A stretch of DNA of 64,000 bases from Bifidobacterium tsurumiense (GTDB lineage Bacteria; Actinomycetota; Actinomycetes; Actinomycetales; Bifidobacteriaceae). A model generated the notes under the pieces. It did no database searches. It saw only the letters and a list, made by a program, of their open reading frames with translations, and had not been told where the DNA came from. A program made the position numbers and the translations under genes. Numbering within the stretch: position 1 is the first letter of the stretch; every line of letters begins with the position of its first letter. Shown piece after piece: positions 1 to 9,766 of the stretch. The stretch covers positions 186,001 to 250,000 of the forward strand of contig NZ_JGZU01000003.1 of NCBI RefSeq assembly GCF_000741765.1. Reading direction: 5' to 3'.

Positions 1-3000
1 CCAACCGCCCATAAGCACGCCCAGCAGCTCGAATATCTGATGGAGAGACAATGGCTCAACGCCTTTCATTGCGTTATATGCCTGCATAATGTCATCAATA
101 TCGAAGACCGCGCTGAACTCCCGCTCGCATTCCACACTTTCGAGCGCCCCGGCATATATATTTTTCTTCGCCTGAGGATATGACGGCGCATTCGACTTTA
201 CGAAATAACTGGCAATATTATGCAGAATTTGCGGTACCTGATCCTGCCTATGCAATAACGCGTATCGGTCGATAGCGGAAGGCACAGCCTCTGGATCGTC
301 CTTCAGTGCATCATATATCTCTTGTAACCGTTGAGCGATTACCTCGATATTCTCCTCCTCGCTGATCGCTTTCATCGATTCGGGCAAATCTATGCCCTCT
401 TCGCTTGCTTGCTGTGCGACGGCGTGAATAATGGTGCCGAAACTGGCAAAAATGCTACCTGGTCGAGGACCGGAGAATCTGTTTTCCAGCAACCAACACA
501 CTGGGCATCCCCACAGATTATCGACTGCCGATGGGGAAAGGGTGATCGGATCCTTGCGACTCCCGTCCTCTGCATCAGTATCAGGACCAGAACCAACATC
601 AGTTTCTGTATTCATACCAGTCTGAACAACCTCAGCACTGTCTGGCGCTTGAGCCTCATCAACCATATAGGGCCACGCATTCGGATCGGCTGCATCAATA
701 CCGCGAGCGCGCAGAACCGCGAGCGCATCCGCCGCATCCTGTGACTCTGCGCTCTGCGTATCATGCGTTGCCAATGTGATACGAGCCGCTGTGACGATCC
801 CTCTGGGATCGGCATCGAGACCTGCATAGCCGCCGGCATCCTGAACTTGGGCATATCGTCTCTTGCTGGCATCCGCATGCTCTTCTCGACTGCAATATTC
901 AGGAAGATACATATACAAGAAGTCAGAGGGAACCATATCGTCATTGAGCACAGCACTGATATGCAGACTCTCGTCAGCACGGGTCACGGCCACCATAAAG
1001 CTTTTTTGTTCGGCATACAGCACTGAGAGCAGCCGTGGATCATTACCCTGCTGGGATTGATGGATCTTGCCATGCAGCATCGCATCGGCAAGCTCTTCTC
1101 CGCCGAACATGGTATTGCGGGCAGCCAAATTGGGCCAGACCTTCTCCTGCATAGCCGGAATCCACACACAAGGCCAATGCTGCCCTGCAGCCCCGGCAGG
1201 TGTGGTCAGAGTGATCGCTTGATCGATCGGCGCCACCGTCGCCAAGGAATCCGCTTCAATTCGCATGGAAAGTACCTGAGCTATGAAGGAAGCAATGGTG
1301 GAATCGGGCGCACTGCCTTCGGCATAGGTGAAGAGCCGCATCGCCGTGTCCAGACGATTATTTGCAGTGCGTCCCTCTTCGGTATTGTTCAATGCCGTCC
1401 TTTGCCATCTCTGGGCCACGCCACAAGCCTCCCATGCCACGGACAAGGCGTACTGCGGATGCTGGGACGGCAGCGCGTGCAAGGATTGCGAGACCTTGGA
1501 TACCAGATCCCACATAGAGCGGAAAGCTCGAATATTCGGATCGGTTCCACCGACTGCCGCGATGACATCCAGCAGCTCCTCCGCTCCTTCAGTATGCAAA
1601 GCAAGCATAAGAATCATGGCATTTGCATCAAATGGCATAGTGGCGTCACTGGGTTGAACGAGTTCATCATGTATCTCTACGGTGCTTCCAGCTGCAAGAC
1701 GCACGCGTTCCTGTGCTGCGTCCTCCGTCCACTGCTGGCGCAGCTTTTCCCATGCTGCACGCACACGACGCAAAGGGCTGTATGCCGTATCCTTATCGCT
1801 GTCGTTCTGGATCTTTTCTGAAACTGACTTTGCTTGAATCCCATCCTGAGATTGAACCGGCTGACCGGCAATTGCGGCGGTATCCTTCTTGCCGGGCTGT
1901 GGCACCGTTTTCGATATCGCTTGTTCCAGAACTCCAAGCGCTTCCAGAGCGGATTGCACCACTGTCAATCGAACGGGAACATCGCCACCGCCGTTGCGCA
2001 CGCCCGCATTGATCAGAGGACTATTGATGAGTTGACGCACCTTCTCACGGGCTCGCTCAGCCATGGTTCGCAGCCGCAGACCTGAACTTCGGGCCATTTC
2101 ATCGCGCATAGAAGCCAAATCAATCAACGCAAACAGGCCTTGAACGAAAGGTTCATCTTTCAGTGGACGAGTAATCGATGAATACCGGACCGGAACCCCA
2201 TCGCGTCGCAATCGTTCGCCAAACATACGCACTGCGGCATTGTCATGCGCTATCAAAGCCATATCATTCCATGATCGGTTTTCGACCAAGTGGGCATGCT
2301 TCATATGCCAGACCACATCGTCAAGCTCCTCTTTACCTGATCGATACAGCGAGAATCGCACACTGTGATCCTGAGTGAACTCTGTTGCTTCGTCACTGCC
2401 TATCGGTTGATCCGCAGCCTGGCTAGCTCTCCCATCCTGCCCGGATTGCGACGGCTCTTCACCGCTGCCTTGTATTTTCCACGGACGTTGCGGAATACTG
2501 GTATCGAATTCCTCCAAGGAGCCTATTGATGTAGAAATTCGTGAAGCAAGCCGGTGCAAGGAAGCTGTGCGTGCAGGTGTATCCGACAAGGCATCTTCTC
2601 TTGACTTGCCATTTTCGAAGCCCTGTTCATCAGCCGTTTGCTGTTCCGATGATTGCATGGACCGATCTGTGACATCAGGCAAAATATATTCTGCCGCTTG
2701 CAGTGGTTCGCGTGCTGCGCGCAATATCAGAAATTCAGGATATGACCCTCTAAAGCTTTGCACTGATTCATCCGGATTGCCAACCATAACGACGCGCACA
2801 CCGTGAACCACCAGTGTTTCCAAGAATGAGAAACCAGCCAAGGTCATGTCCTGAAAATCATCCACTACGAGCAGAGCCGGCAATTCTTTCTGTGAAAGAG
2901 CCGGAACTGAATGCGAGGCTTCTACCAATAGCTGCGAAGCATCCAGACGATATTCATTCTCGTATTTTTCTGTTATCATCGACCGATATTCGCGGCGCAA

Positions 3001-3954
3001 AGCAAATGCGAGTCGCCATTGGGTATTGAGTCGTTCGCCGGTTCCAGCGAGATGCAATGCCATGTCAATCAATCGGGTTTCTTGACCCTCATCAACTCCC
3101 AACTCATCCATACGAGCCAGCATGTCCCTGAGTTGACGAACCAGTGCGTCATTGATACCACGAGCGAATAGTGCGACTGTTTGCGCCGATTGAACCGTTT
3201 TGGGTGAAGCAGTCCCTTCACGCCTATCACGCTCTATTGCGGAATCTCCACCTTCCCCGTTCACCATGTGCAGTGTCGAATCTTGGCCTGATGCCCGAAT
3301 CGCCATAGTGAACCATTGCTCGACGGCAAAGTACTCGCGGAGCAGTGCGCATGTCTCGCATTGATCCCCTGTTTGTGCATGCATGATATGCACTGCCAAT
3401 ACCTCACGGAGCAGGGCATCTTGTTCTGCACCATTGAGCAATCGTGGCGCGTTCAACCCGTCTCGATTACGCTGTGCAGAAATAATACGGAAGGCCACAG
3501 CGGACAATGTGGTGACGGGTCTGCTCTGAGCCGTGCTTCCCAAGCGGCGCACCACCTGATCAGCCAAAGAACGTGCCAGAAGTCGGTTTTGAACGGCCAT
3601 GACTGCCCGATCATCCCCGAACTCTCGCAGTCCTTCCATCAACGCTTCCAGAGCGAATGTGGTTTTCCCTCCCCTCGGCAAACCGATGACCATCAGGGTT
3701 TTCGTAAGATTCCCCGAAGCATTACGCAATTCCCCTGAAATCAAGGAATGCACCCTGCTCATATCTAGGTGCTGATTTCCTGCATTGTGCACGGCCTCAC
3801 TCCCCTGTGTGCCCTGCATAGCATCTTCACCGCTGCCGCTTTTCGACTTTTGTATGCCCTCGCTCAGACTCATATCATCAGAGTAGATGCCGGTTGTGAA
3901 CCTCAGCGTCAAACGGCGTGTTCCACTACATTCATGGCCGTATCTTTCAGTCAT
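1..3954 (-). CDS. AdnA/AdnB-type UvrD-family helicase-nuclease (partial, 3' end outside window)
   Basis: The reading frame is open from the ATG at 3954 to the left edge (about 1318 codons), so the C-terminus is missing. Visible UvrD/RecB superfamily 1 motifs are Walker A GLPRGGKTT (residues about 91-99), motif II VVDDFQD (about 363-369), motif III GNPDESVQSFRG (about 390), and motif VI VAVTRADESLHI (Arg about 992). A RecB-like nuclease domain begins near residue 1135 (LSPSAVDNLWGCPVCWLLE, then GTIIHA), as in actinobacterial AdnA/AdnB double-strand-break resection enzymes. The spacing between motifs III and VI is long, with polar, low-complexity stretches around residues 440-520 and 650-700. 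The start was chosen because GGAAG lies 10 bases upstream; ATG at 3873 is an alternative. Family role: ATP-driven DNA unwinding and end processing in recombinational repair. Which AdnAB subunit this is cannot be decided here. Confidence 0.85.
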   Translation of the reverse strand, partial: MTERYGHECSGTRRLTLRFTTGIYSDDMSLSEGIQKSKSGSGEDAMQGTQGSEAVHNAGNQHLDMSRVHSLISGELRNASGNLTKTLMVIGLPRGGKTTFALEALMEGLREFGDDRAVMAVQNRLLARSLADQVVRRLGSTAQSRPVTTLSAVAFRIISAQRNRDGLNAPRLLNGAEQDALLREVLAVHIMHAQTGDQCETCALLREYFAVEQWFTMAIRASGQDSTLHMVNGEGGDSAIERDRREGTASPKTVQSAQTVALFARGINDALVRQLRDMLARMDELGVDEGQETRLIDMALHLAGTGERLNTQWRLAFALRREYRSMITEKYENEYRLDASQLLVEASHSVPALSQKELPALLVVDDFQDMTLAGFSFLETLVVHGVRVVMVGNPDESVQSFRGSYPEFLILRAAREPLQAAEYILPDVTDRSMQSSEQQTADEQGFENGKSREDALSDTPARTASLHRLASRISTSIGSLEEFDTSIPQRPWKIQGSGEEPSQSGQDGRASQAADQPIGSDEATEFTQDHSVRFSLYRSGKEELDDVVWHMKHAHLVENRSWNDMALIAHDNAAVRMFGERLRRDGVPVRYSSITRPLKDEPFVQGLFALIDLASMRDEMARSSGLRLRTMAERAREKVRQLINSPLINAGVRNGGGDVPVRLTVVQSALEALGVLEQAISKTVPQPGKKDTAAIAGQPVQSQDGIQAKSVSEKIQNDSDKDTAYSPLRRVRAAWEKLRQQWTEDAAQERVRLAAGSTVEIHDELVQPSDATMPFDANAMILMLALHTEGAEELLDVIAAVGGTDPNIRAFRSMWDLVSKVSQSLHALPSQHPQYALSVAWEACGVAQRWQRTALNNTEEGRTANNRLDTAMRLFTYAEGSAPDSTIASFIAQVLSMRIEADSLATVAPIDQAITLTTPAGAAGQHWPCVWIPAMQEKVWPNLAARNTMFGGEELADAMLHGKIHQSQQGNDPRLLSVLYAEQKSFMVAVTRADESLHISAVLNDDMVPSDFLYMYLPEYCSREEHADASKRRYAQVQDAGGYAGLDADPRGIVTAARITLATHDTQSAESQDAADALAVLRARGIDAADPNAWPYMVDEAQAPDSAEVVQTGMNTETDVGSGPDTDAEDGSRKDPITLSPSAVDNLWGCPVCWLLENRFSGPRPGSIFASFGTIIHAVAQQASEEGIDLPESMKAISEEENIEVIAQRLQEIYDALKDDPEAVPSAIDRYALLHRQDQVPQILHNIASYFVKSNAPSYPQAKKNIYAGALESVECEREFSAVFDIDDIMQAYNAMKGVEPLSLHQIFELLGVLMGGW

Positions 3955-4158
3955 ATATACAAGGCTTCCATACGCGCCTTATCAAAACGATGAATAGGTA
4001 ATGTGTAAGTCATCTTGCAGGCTTGCGCATCGCCTATTCATCGAAGCAAAATCATGGGTAGCTCATGACTTTTAATCCGACTGTTGAAATGCCTCAGGTC
4101 AAGAATGCCACCGTGAATCTCTGCGGTTCGAGAGTAACCAAGTCAGAGACACGATTGT

Positions 4159-4166
4159 GGGGGGGG
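4159..4166. repeat. G8 homopolymer just past the NTF2-like gene stop
   Basis: Eight consecutive G on the plus strand, two bases beyond the stop codon of the NTF2-like gene. It lies outside coding sequence, so a length change would not alter a known protein. The 214-base interval 3955-4168 between the helicase start and this gene otherwise shows nothing I can assign. Confidence 0.5.
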
Positions 4167-4168
4167 CA

Positions 4169-4546
4169 CTACCAAGTACTTGCATCTGTATGCGCGAAAA
4201 CCCAGCCATCACCTTGACGTCTGAAGGTTGAACGCAGATCCAGATTCCAAGTCCCCTGCGAGCCCCAAATATTTGCAGTTGTTCGTGAACGCATCCTCAA
4301 AATAGGATGCTCGCCATCGCCTTCAACTTCGACGGAGACCACATCGACTTTGTCATATCGCATTCGGCCGTCCGCTAGCTGATTCAACCATTCCTGTCCG
4401 GATTGCCCATACCCGGTCATATGCACCAATGAATAGTTCGGAGCAAGTATGCTCTTCAATACTCCCACATCGGCGTGGAGCATACCTCGGATTAGCACAT
4501 CATTGATATCAAGTATCGATTTTGTTATTTCCTTGGACACTGGCAT
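4169..4546 (-). CDS. NTF2-like / SnoaL-like domain protein (nuclear transport factor 2 fold)
   Basis: A 125-residue single-domain protein, the usual length for the DUF4440/SnoaL-like branch of the NTF2 superfamily. The pattern fits that cone fold: an N-terminal helix, a central NYSLVHMTGYGQSG stretch, then alternating strands ending in WVFAHTDAS. There is no signal peptide or membrane segment, so it is probably cytosolic. It lies 100 bases downstream of the NAD(P)-binding oxidoreductase on the same strand, and the two are probably co-transcribed from the promoter near 5528-5558. NTF2-like proteins of this size act as small enzymes or ligand binders, often beside oxidoreductases; the substrate cannot be read from sequence. 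The Shine-Dalgarno match upstream of the ATG is weak (GAGTGA). Confidence 0.75.
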   Translation of the reverse strand: MPVSKEITKSILDINDVLIRGMLHADVGVLKSILAPNYSLVHMTGYGQSGQEWLNQLADGRMRYDKVDVVSVEVEGDGEHPILRMRSRTTANIWGSQGTWNLDLRSTFRRQGDGWVFAHTDASTW

Positions 4547-4646
4547 AAATCACTCATTTCTATCGTATACAGCACTCGTCACAGAGGTCATATAAAGACA
4601 TGCCCGATCGATAAGTACATCGATTAACAACACTCTTCTACAAGAC

Positions 4647-5300
4647 TCAAGCATCTGCATGCAATGCAGCCAATTGCTCTGCGATTGACTCTTCCGTGTC
4701 TTGTGTAAACACTTCGCAGGTATGCGCCGTTATTGCAGGATCAAGCAACCCTTCCACCAGCACATCACCAACATCGGATGGGGATGCCTGCCCGTATTCA
4801 ATACGATCCCCTTGCATAAGTTGCGCATTACCGGACGCACCACGCTCAAACCACCCGGGACGAACTATGAAATATGGCAATCCAGAAGCACGCAAGGCCT
4901 CTTCTCCCTTGCGTTTATAAGCCAAAACAGGGGCGTCTGAATGACTGGTACCGATTGAAGTCATCAATGCGATCTTCGTGTCACTACCCGATAATGCGCT
5001 GACGACATTCGCTACCGCACCGAAATCGATGGCCTTATATCCTCGCTCATCCCCATATGGAGCCCCATGCGTCATAATTACGCCGTCCGCACCTTGAACA
5101 AAGGCCATAACATCATTCAAGTCGGTCAAGTCTCCAGTAACGATTTCAATATTATCGGCATATTGCGAAAATAATTGACGAGCCGACTGCTCCCTACGGG
5201 TCAGTACTCGCACATGCAGACCATGTTCTACAGCACTTCTCACCGCTTCACGACCAATAGTGCCTGTTGCTCCACATATCGCCAATTGATGAATGCTCAT
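4647..5300 (-). CDS. NAD(P)H-binding atypical SDR (NmrA/YwnB-like oxidoreductase)
   Basis: A 217-residue Rossmann-fold protein. The glycine-rich nucleotide motif is at the N-terminus (ICGATGTIG, residues about 7-15), followed by RVLTRRE at the end of strand 2 and GDLTDLNDV, a typical atypical-SDR pattern. The region around YKRKGEEALRASGLPYFIVRPGW matches the SDR_a5/NAD(P)-binding_10 layout, where the classical YxxxK is altered. Start 5300 is preferred over an upstream ATG at 5339 because AGGAG sits six bases ahead of it and the Rossmann motif follows directly. It is the first gene after the rpoC terminator and is preceded by a promoter with a 19-bp spacer and an internal palindrome. Relatives act as quinone or flavin reductases or as NADPH sensors; the substrate is unknown. 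Confidence 0.82.
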   Translation of the reverse strand: MSIHQLAICGATGTIGREAVRSAVEHGLHVRVLTRREQSARQLFSQYADNIEIVTGDLTDLNDVMAFVQGADGVIMTHGAPYGDERGYKAIDFGAVANVVSALSGSDTKIALMTSIGTSHSDAPVLAYKRKGEEALRASGLPYFIVRPGWFERGASGNAQLMQGDRIEYGQASPSDVGDVLVEGLLDPAITAHTCEVFTQDTEESIAEQLAALHADA

Positions 5301-5419
5301 AGCATCTCCTCGTCTTGCATATTCCGGCACTGATTCCAATCAGCCCCGGCCCGTTTCCAACCAGCCATTGTGGTATCGCTTCAAACAAACATTCGCAATA
5401 TTCACGGCCGAGCTATGTA

Positions 5420-5444
5420 ATTTGCAACTCCCTCATCTGCAAAT
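5420..5444. promoter_or_regulatory. Inverted repeat in the oxidoreductase leader
   Basis: ATTTGCA (5420-5426) and TGCAAAT (5438-5444) form a perfect 7-bp inverted repeat with an 11-base spacer, between the MerR-type promoter and the oxidoreductase start. It could be a second operator or a leader hairpin; only the symmetry is seen. Confidence 0.35.
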
Positions 5445-5527
5445 ATGTGAACCCGACCAACCAAGTCGACTTTGTGATATCACCCGACATCGCTTTGTCT
5501 GTTTGGCGATACGCATCAATACCGTCC

Positions 5528-5558
5528 AGCATATTTCTTCAAGTTTGCTTGAAGTCAA
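5528..5558 (-). promoter_or_regulatory. MerR/SoxR-type promoter with 19-bp spacer and palindromic operator
   Basis: Reading the minus strand, TTGACT (5558-5553) is followed after exactly 19 bases by TATGCT (5533-5528). The spacer region carries the interrupted palindrome CTTCAAG-N4-CTTGAAG (5537-5554). A 19-bp spacer with a dyad between -35 and -10 is the hallmark of promoters activated by MerR-family regulators. The dyad resembles the SoxR box. It faces the oxidoreductase and NTF2-like genes. No MerR-family gene lies in the window. Confidence 0.62.
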
Positions 5559-5598
5559 GTTCACTTAGGGCATACTTCGCACTCGGTTGCATACACGA

Positions 5599-5632
5599 AA
5601 TGGGCGGCCCGCCATACAGCAGACCGCCCATT
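5599..5632 (-). terminator. rpoC terminator hairpin
   Basis: AATGGGCGG (5599-5607) pairs perfectly with CCGCCCATT (5624-5632), a GC-rich 9-bp stem with a 16-base loop, 24 bases past the rpoC stop. The U-tract after the stem is short, so intrinsic termination may be incomplete. Confidence 0.65.
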
Positions 5633-5655
5633 ATTTGCTATGCGCTATTCAGTAA

Positions 5656-8600
5656 TCACAGGCTCAAATCGTCGCCCAGATCACCCTGACCGCCTTCATC
5701 ATTCAGGTAGTCATCAGGGTTGAAGTCGTCACCGAGCTTCAGATCGCCGAAGTCGATGTTGGAGAAGTCAACATCGCCCATATCGCCATCGCCGAAGTCG
5801 ATAGCAGCAGCGTCGTCACCGCCCAAACCGAAGTTCGGGTAGATGGTGTCGCGGATGGCCTTGTCAGGCTCAACCACGGCATTACGGTAACGTGCCAAAC
5901 CGGTTCCGGCCGGGATCAGCTTACCGATAATGACGTTCTCCTTCAGACCCTTCAGGTCATCTTCCTTCTGGTTCAGGGCGGCCTCGGTGAGCACACGCGT
6001 GGTCTCCTGGAAGGATGCCGCGGACAACCACGAATCGGTTGCCAGCGAAGCCTTGGTGATACCCATCAGCTCAGGACGACCGGCAGCAGGCTTGCCACCG
6101 TTCTTCACGGCTTCGAGATTGGCCTCGCGGAAGCGGGACTGATCCACCAGCTCGCCCGGCAGCAGCTTGGTATCGCCGGAATCGATCACGGTGATACGAC
6201 GCAGCATCTGGTGCACGATGACCTCGATGTGCTTGTCGTGGATATCCACACCCTGGGAACGGTACACATTGTGCACTTCCTCCACGATGTTGACCTGTGC
6301 AGCACGCGGTCCGAGGATACGCAGGATCTTCTTCGGATCCACAGAACCCTCGATGAGCTGCGTACCGGCTGCAACATGTTCGCCATCCTTGACCAGCATA
6401 GGTGCGCGACGGGTTACCGGGTACACAATCGGCTCAACCGTGCCGTCATCCGGAGACAGAGTCACCTGACGGCCGCGATCGGTATCTTCGATCTTGACGG
6501 TTCCCGGGAATTCAGCGATCGGTGCCTCACCCTTAGGAGTACGAGCTTCGAACAACTCGGTAACACGAGGAAGACCCTGGGTGATATCTGAAGCAGAAGC
6601 CACACCACCGGAGTGGAAGGAACGCAGCGTCAGCTGGGTACCAGGCTCACCAATGGACTGTGCAGCGACGATACCGACTGCCTCGCCGACATCCACCAAC
6701 TTGTTGGTTGCCAGCGACCAGCCATAGCACTTGGCGCACACGCCACGCTTGGATTCGCAGGTCAGCACGGAACGTGCCTTGACTTCCTCGACACTATGGG
6801 CCACCAAGTCCTCGAGCACATCCATGGACAGGGCATCGCCGGCCTTGTAGAGCACGGTCTTGCCGTCCTGAGGATCGAGAACATCGGTTGCCAGCAAGCG
6901 GGAATACGGACCACCATCTGCTGCCTTGACCAGCACGAGGTTGCCGTTCTCATCGCGATCGGCGACCTTCATGGAAAGACCGCGCTTGGTACCGCAATCC
7001 TCTTCGCGAACGATGACTTCCTGGGAAACATCGACCAGACGACGAGTCAGGTAACCAGACTCTGCCGTACGAAGTGCGGTATCTGCCAGCCCCTTACGTG
7101 CACCGTGCTGGGAGATGAAGTACTCCAGCACTGACAGGCCTTCACGGTAGTTGGACTTCACCGGTCGAGGAATGATCTCGCCCTTCGGGTTAGCCACCAA
7201 ACCACGCATACCTGCGATCTGACGAATCTGCATCCAGTTACCACGTGCGCCAGACTGCACCATGATGTTCACATTGTTGTCATCATGGAAGTTGTCACGC
7301 ATCGAGTCAGCAACCTTATCGGTGCATTCGGTCCACAGATTGATGAGCTCCTGACGGCGCTCTTCATCGGTAAGCAGACCCATATCGTATTGCGAGTTGA
7401 CCTTATCGGCCTGTTCCTCGAAGTCCTTGACGATATCCTCGCGGTCGCTCGGCGCCACGATATCGGAGAAGGCCATCGTCACACCGGACCAAGGTGCGCG
7501 AGTGAAGCCCAGATCCTTCAGGGCATCCAAGGTTGCAGCCACTTGCGCGGTGGAATATCGCGTTGCGATATCGTCGACGATCTTGGAAAGCTTGCCCTTA
7601 GGAACCTGCTCGTTGACGAATGGGTAATCCGTCGGCAAGGTCTCGTTGAAGAGAATGCGTCCGTAGGAAGTGGCGAACAGGACGGTACCATCCTGGAAGC
7701 GCTCTTCCTTCACCATATCCTGACCGTCGATCGGATCGACGACCTTCAACTCTCCCGGTTCCCAATTGGTAGGCAGTACGAAGTCTGCAGGAACGCGGAT
7801 CAGCACCTTGGACTGCATGTCGATCTCATGGCGATCCAGCGCCATCTGAGCCTCATCCAAGGATCCGAATACACGACCCTGACCCTTGGCACCTTCAACT
7901 GCGGTGGACAAGTAATACAGACCCAGAATCATATCCTGAGAAGGCATGGTCACGGTGTGGCCATCTGCAGGCTTCAAAATGTTGTCAGAAGCCATCATCA
8001 GGGTACGTGCCTCAGCCTGGGCTTCGGCGCTCAATGGCAGATGCACTGCCATCTGATCGCCGTCGAAGTCTGCGTTGAATGCGGCGCAAGCCAGAGGAGG
8101 AAGGTGGATTGCCTTTCCTTCGACCAGGATTGGCTCGAAGGCCTGAATACCCAGACGGTGCAGAGTAGGTGCACGGTTAAGCAACACAGGATGCTCGGAG
8201 ATAACCTCTTCGAGCACACCCCACACTTCGGCGTCGCCACGATCCACCAAGCGCTTTGCGCTCTTCATGTTCTGCGCGTAGTTCAAATCCACCAAACGCT
8301 TGATCACGAATGGCTTGAACAGTTCCAAAGCCATTGGCTTCGGAAGACCGCACTGATGCATACGCAGGGACGGGCCGACCACGATTACGGAACGGCCGGA
8401 ATAATCCACACGCTTACCCAACAGGTTCTGGCGGAAACGACCCTGCTTACCCTTGAGCATATCGCTCAGGGACTTCAGAGGACGGTTGGAAGCGCCGGTG
8501 ACCGGGCGACCACGACGACCGTTATCGAACAGCGAATCCACGGCTTCCTGAAGCATGCGCTTCTCGTTGTTCAGCATGATCTCAGGAGCACCCAGCTCGA

Positions 8601-9675
8601 TGAGTCGCTTCAAACGGTTGTTACGGTTGATCACACGACGATAGAGATCGTTCAGATCGGAGGTTGCGAAACGCCCGCCGTCCAACTGCACCATAGGACG
8701 CAGATCCGGAGGAATGACCGGAATAACGTCCAGCACCATGGCCTCAGGCTTATTGCCCGTGGTCAGGAATGCGTTGACGACCTTCAGACGCTTCAAGGCA
8801 CGTGCCTTGCGCTGACCTGAACCGGTGTCGATCTCTTCGCGAAGCTGAGCCGCGGCGCCTTCCAGATCGAAGTCCTGCAAACGCTTCTTGATGGCTTCGG
8901 CACCCATGCAGCCTTCGAAGTAATCGCCGTAGCGATCCTCCATCTCGCGCCACAGATCGACGTCGCCTTCCATATCCCCTGGCTTCAGGTTCTTGAAGCG
9001 GTCGAAGACTGCGGTCAAACGCTGAATCTGCTCGTCATAACGCTGACGAATAGCAGCCATATCGCGCTCTGCGCCATTGCGCAGCTTAGCGCGTGCGCTG
9101 CCCTTGGCTTCACCTTCGGCCTCGAGCTGGTGGAGATCCTCTTCCACCTTACGAGCGCGAGCCTCGATATCATTGTCGCGACGCTTGACGAGATTACCGA
9201 TTTCGGTATCGAACTCTTCCTGCAGATCAGGCAAATCCTGATGACGTTGCTCCTCATCCACAGAAGTAACCATGTATGCGGCGAAGTAAATAACCTTTTC
9301 CAGGTCCTTTGGCGCGATATCGAGCATATAGCCCAAACGGCTCGGCACGCCTTTGAAGAACCAGATATGGGTCACAGGAGCTGCAAGCTCGATATGTCCC
9401 ATACGATCACGACGCACGCGGCTACGGGTGACTTCCACACCGCAACGCTCGCACACAATGCCCTTGAAACGCACGCGCTTGTACTTACCGCATGCGCATT
9501 CCCAATCGCGGGTTGGTCCGAAAATCTGTTCACCGAACAAGCCGTCCTTTTCCGGCTTCAAGGTACGGTAGTTGATAGTTTCCGGCTTCTTGACCTCGCC
9601 GTGGCTCCAGTTGCGGATGTCGTCGGCAGTGGCCAGGCCGATCCTCAATTTGTCAAATGCATTGACGTCCAGCAC
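5656..9675 (-). CDS. rpoC: DNA-directed RNA polymerase subunit beta'
   Basis: 1339 residues, the normal length for an actinobacterial beta' subunit. The N-terminal zinc site [19 protein letters not shown] is present at about residues 60-78. The active-site loop NADFDGD lies at about residues 531-537 and would coordinate the catalytic magnesium. A second zinc cluster is visible as CGTKRG and [11 protein letters not shown] at roughly residues 890 and 965-976. The frame is intact throughout. The start codon is GTG at 9675, with AGGA about seven bases upstream and the family-typical [14 protein letters not shown]-terminus. It is the downstream gene of the rpoB-rpoC operon, 91 bases after rpoB, with a long hairpin in the gap. 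The acidic C-terminal tail ([14 protein letters not shown]) is common in actinobacterial RpoC. Confidence 0.99.
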   Translation of the reverse strand: MLDVNAFDKLRIGLATADDIRNWSHGEVKKPETINYRTLKPEKDGLFGEQIFGPTRDWECACGKYKRVRFKGIVCERCGVEVTRSRVRRDRMGHIELAAPVTHIWFFKGVPSRLGYMLDIAPKDLEKVIYFAAYMVTSVDEEQRHQDLPDLQEEFDTEIGNLVKRRDNDIEARARKVEEDLHQLEAEGEAKGSARAKLRNGAERDMAAIRQRYDEQIQRLTAVFDRFKNLKPGDMEGDVDLWREMEDRYGDYFEGCMGAEAIKKRLQDFDLEGAAAQLREEIDTGSGQRKARALKRLKVVNAFLTTGNKPEAMVLDVIPVIPPDLRPMVQLDGGRFATSDLNDLYRRVINRNNRLKRLIELGAPEIMLNNEKRMLQEAVDSLFDNGRRGRPVTGASNRPLKSLSDMLKGKQGRFRQNLLGKRVDYSGRSVIVVGPSLRMHQCGLPKPMALELFKPFVIKRLVDLNYAQNMKSAKRLVDRGDAEVWGVLEEVISEHPVLLNRAPTLHRLGIQAFEPILVEGKAIHLPPLACAAFNADFDGDQMAVHLPLSAEAQAEARTLMMASDNILKPADGHTVTMPSQDMILGLYYLSTAVEGAKGQGRVFGSLDEAQMALDRHEIDMQSKVLIRVPADFVLPTNWEPGELKVVDPIDGQDMVKEERFQDGTVLFATSYGRILFNETLPTDYPFVNEQVPKGKLSKIVDDIATRYSTAQVAATLDALKDLGFTRAPWSGVTMAFSDIVAPSDREDIVKDFEEQADKVNSQYDMGLLTDEERRQELINLWTECTDKVADSMRDNFHDDNNVNIMVQSGARGNWMQIRQIAGMRGLVANPKGEIIPRPVKSNYREGLSVLEYFISQHGARKGLADTALRTAESGYLTRRLVDVSQEVIVREEDCGTKRGLSMKVADRDENGNLVLVKAADGGPYSRLLATDVLDPQDGKTVLYKAGDALSMDVLEDLVAHSVEEVKARSVLTCESKRGVCAKCYGWSLATNKLVDVGEAVGIVAAQSIGEPGTQLTLRSFHSGGVASASDITQGLPRVTELFEARTPKGEAPIAEFPGTVKIEDTDRGRQVTLSPDDGTVEPIVYPVTRRAPMLVKDGEHVAAGTQLIEGSVDPKKILRILGPRAAQVNIVEEVHNVYRSQGVDIHDKHIEVIVHQMLRRITVIDSGDTKLLPGELVDQSRFREANLEAVKNGGKPAAGRPELMGITKASLATDSWLSAASFQETTRVLTEAALNQKEDDLKGLKENVIIGKLIPAGTGLARYRNAVVEPDKAIRDTIYPNFGLGGDDAAAIDFGDGDMGDVDFSNIDFGDLKLGDDFNPDDYLNDEGGQGDLGDDLSL

Positions 9676-9720
9676 TCTTATGTCCTGTCTTTAAAATGGT
9701 TGGTCAATCACGATTCAGTG

Positions 9721-9759
9721 CTGTGTGGTGTCCTGCCCCTTTGACAGGGCACCACACAG
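9721..9759. other. Long hairpin between rpoB and rpoC
   Basis: CTGTGTGGTGTCCTG (9721-9735) pairs with CAGGGCACCACACAG (9745-9759) across 15 positions with a single T/G wobble, and a 9-base loop. It fills much of the 91-base rpoB-rpoC gap. No U-tract follows on the minus strand, so it is more likely an RNA processing, stability or attenuation element than a full terminator. Confidence 0.6.
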
Positions 9760-9766
9760 CTTGGGA

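Noticed and set aside
1057-1821. Plus-strand frame of 254 codons opposite the helicase
   Set aside because: The translation is rich in Cys, His and Arg and has no family pattern, while the minus strand carries clear UvrD motifs.
4100-4145. Possible tRNA T-arm (GGTTCGAG) near 4115-4125
   Set aside because: No acceptor or anticodon stems can be folded around it; no other tRNA-like segment was seen in the window.
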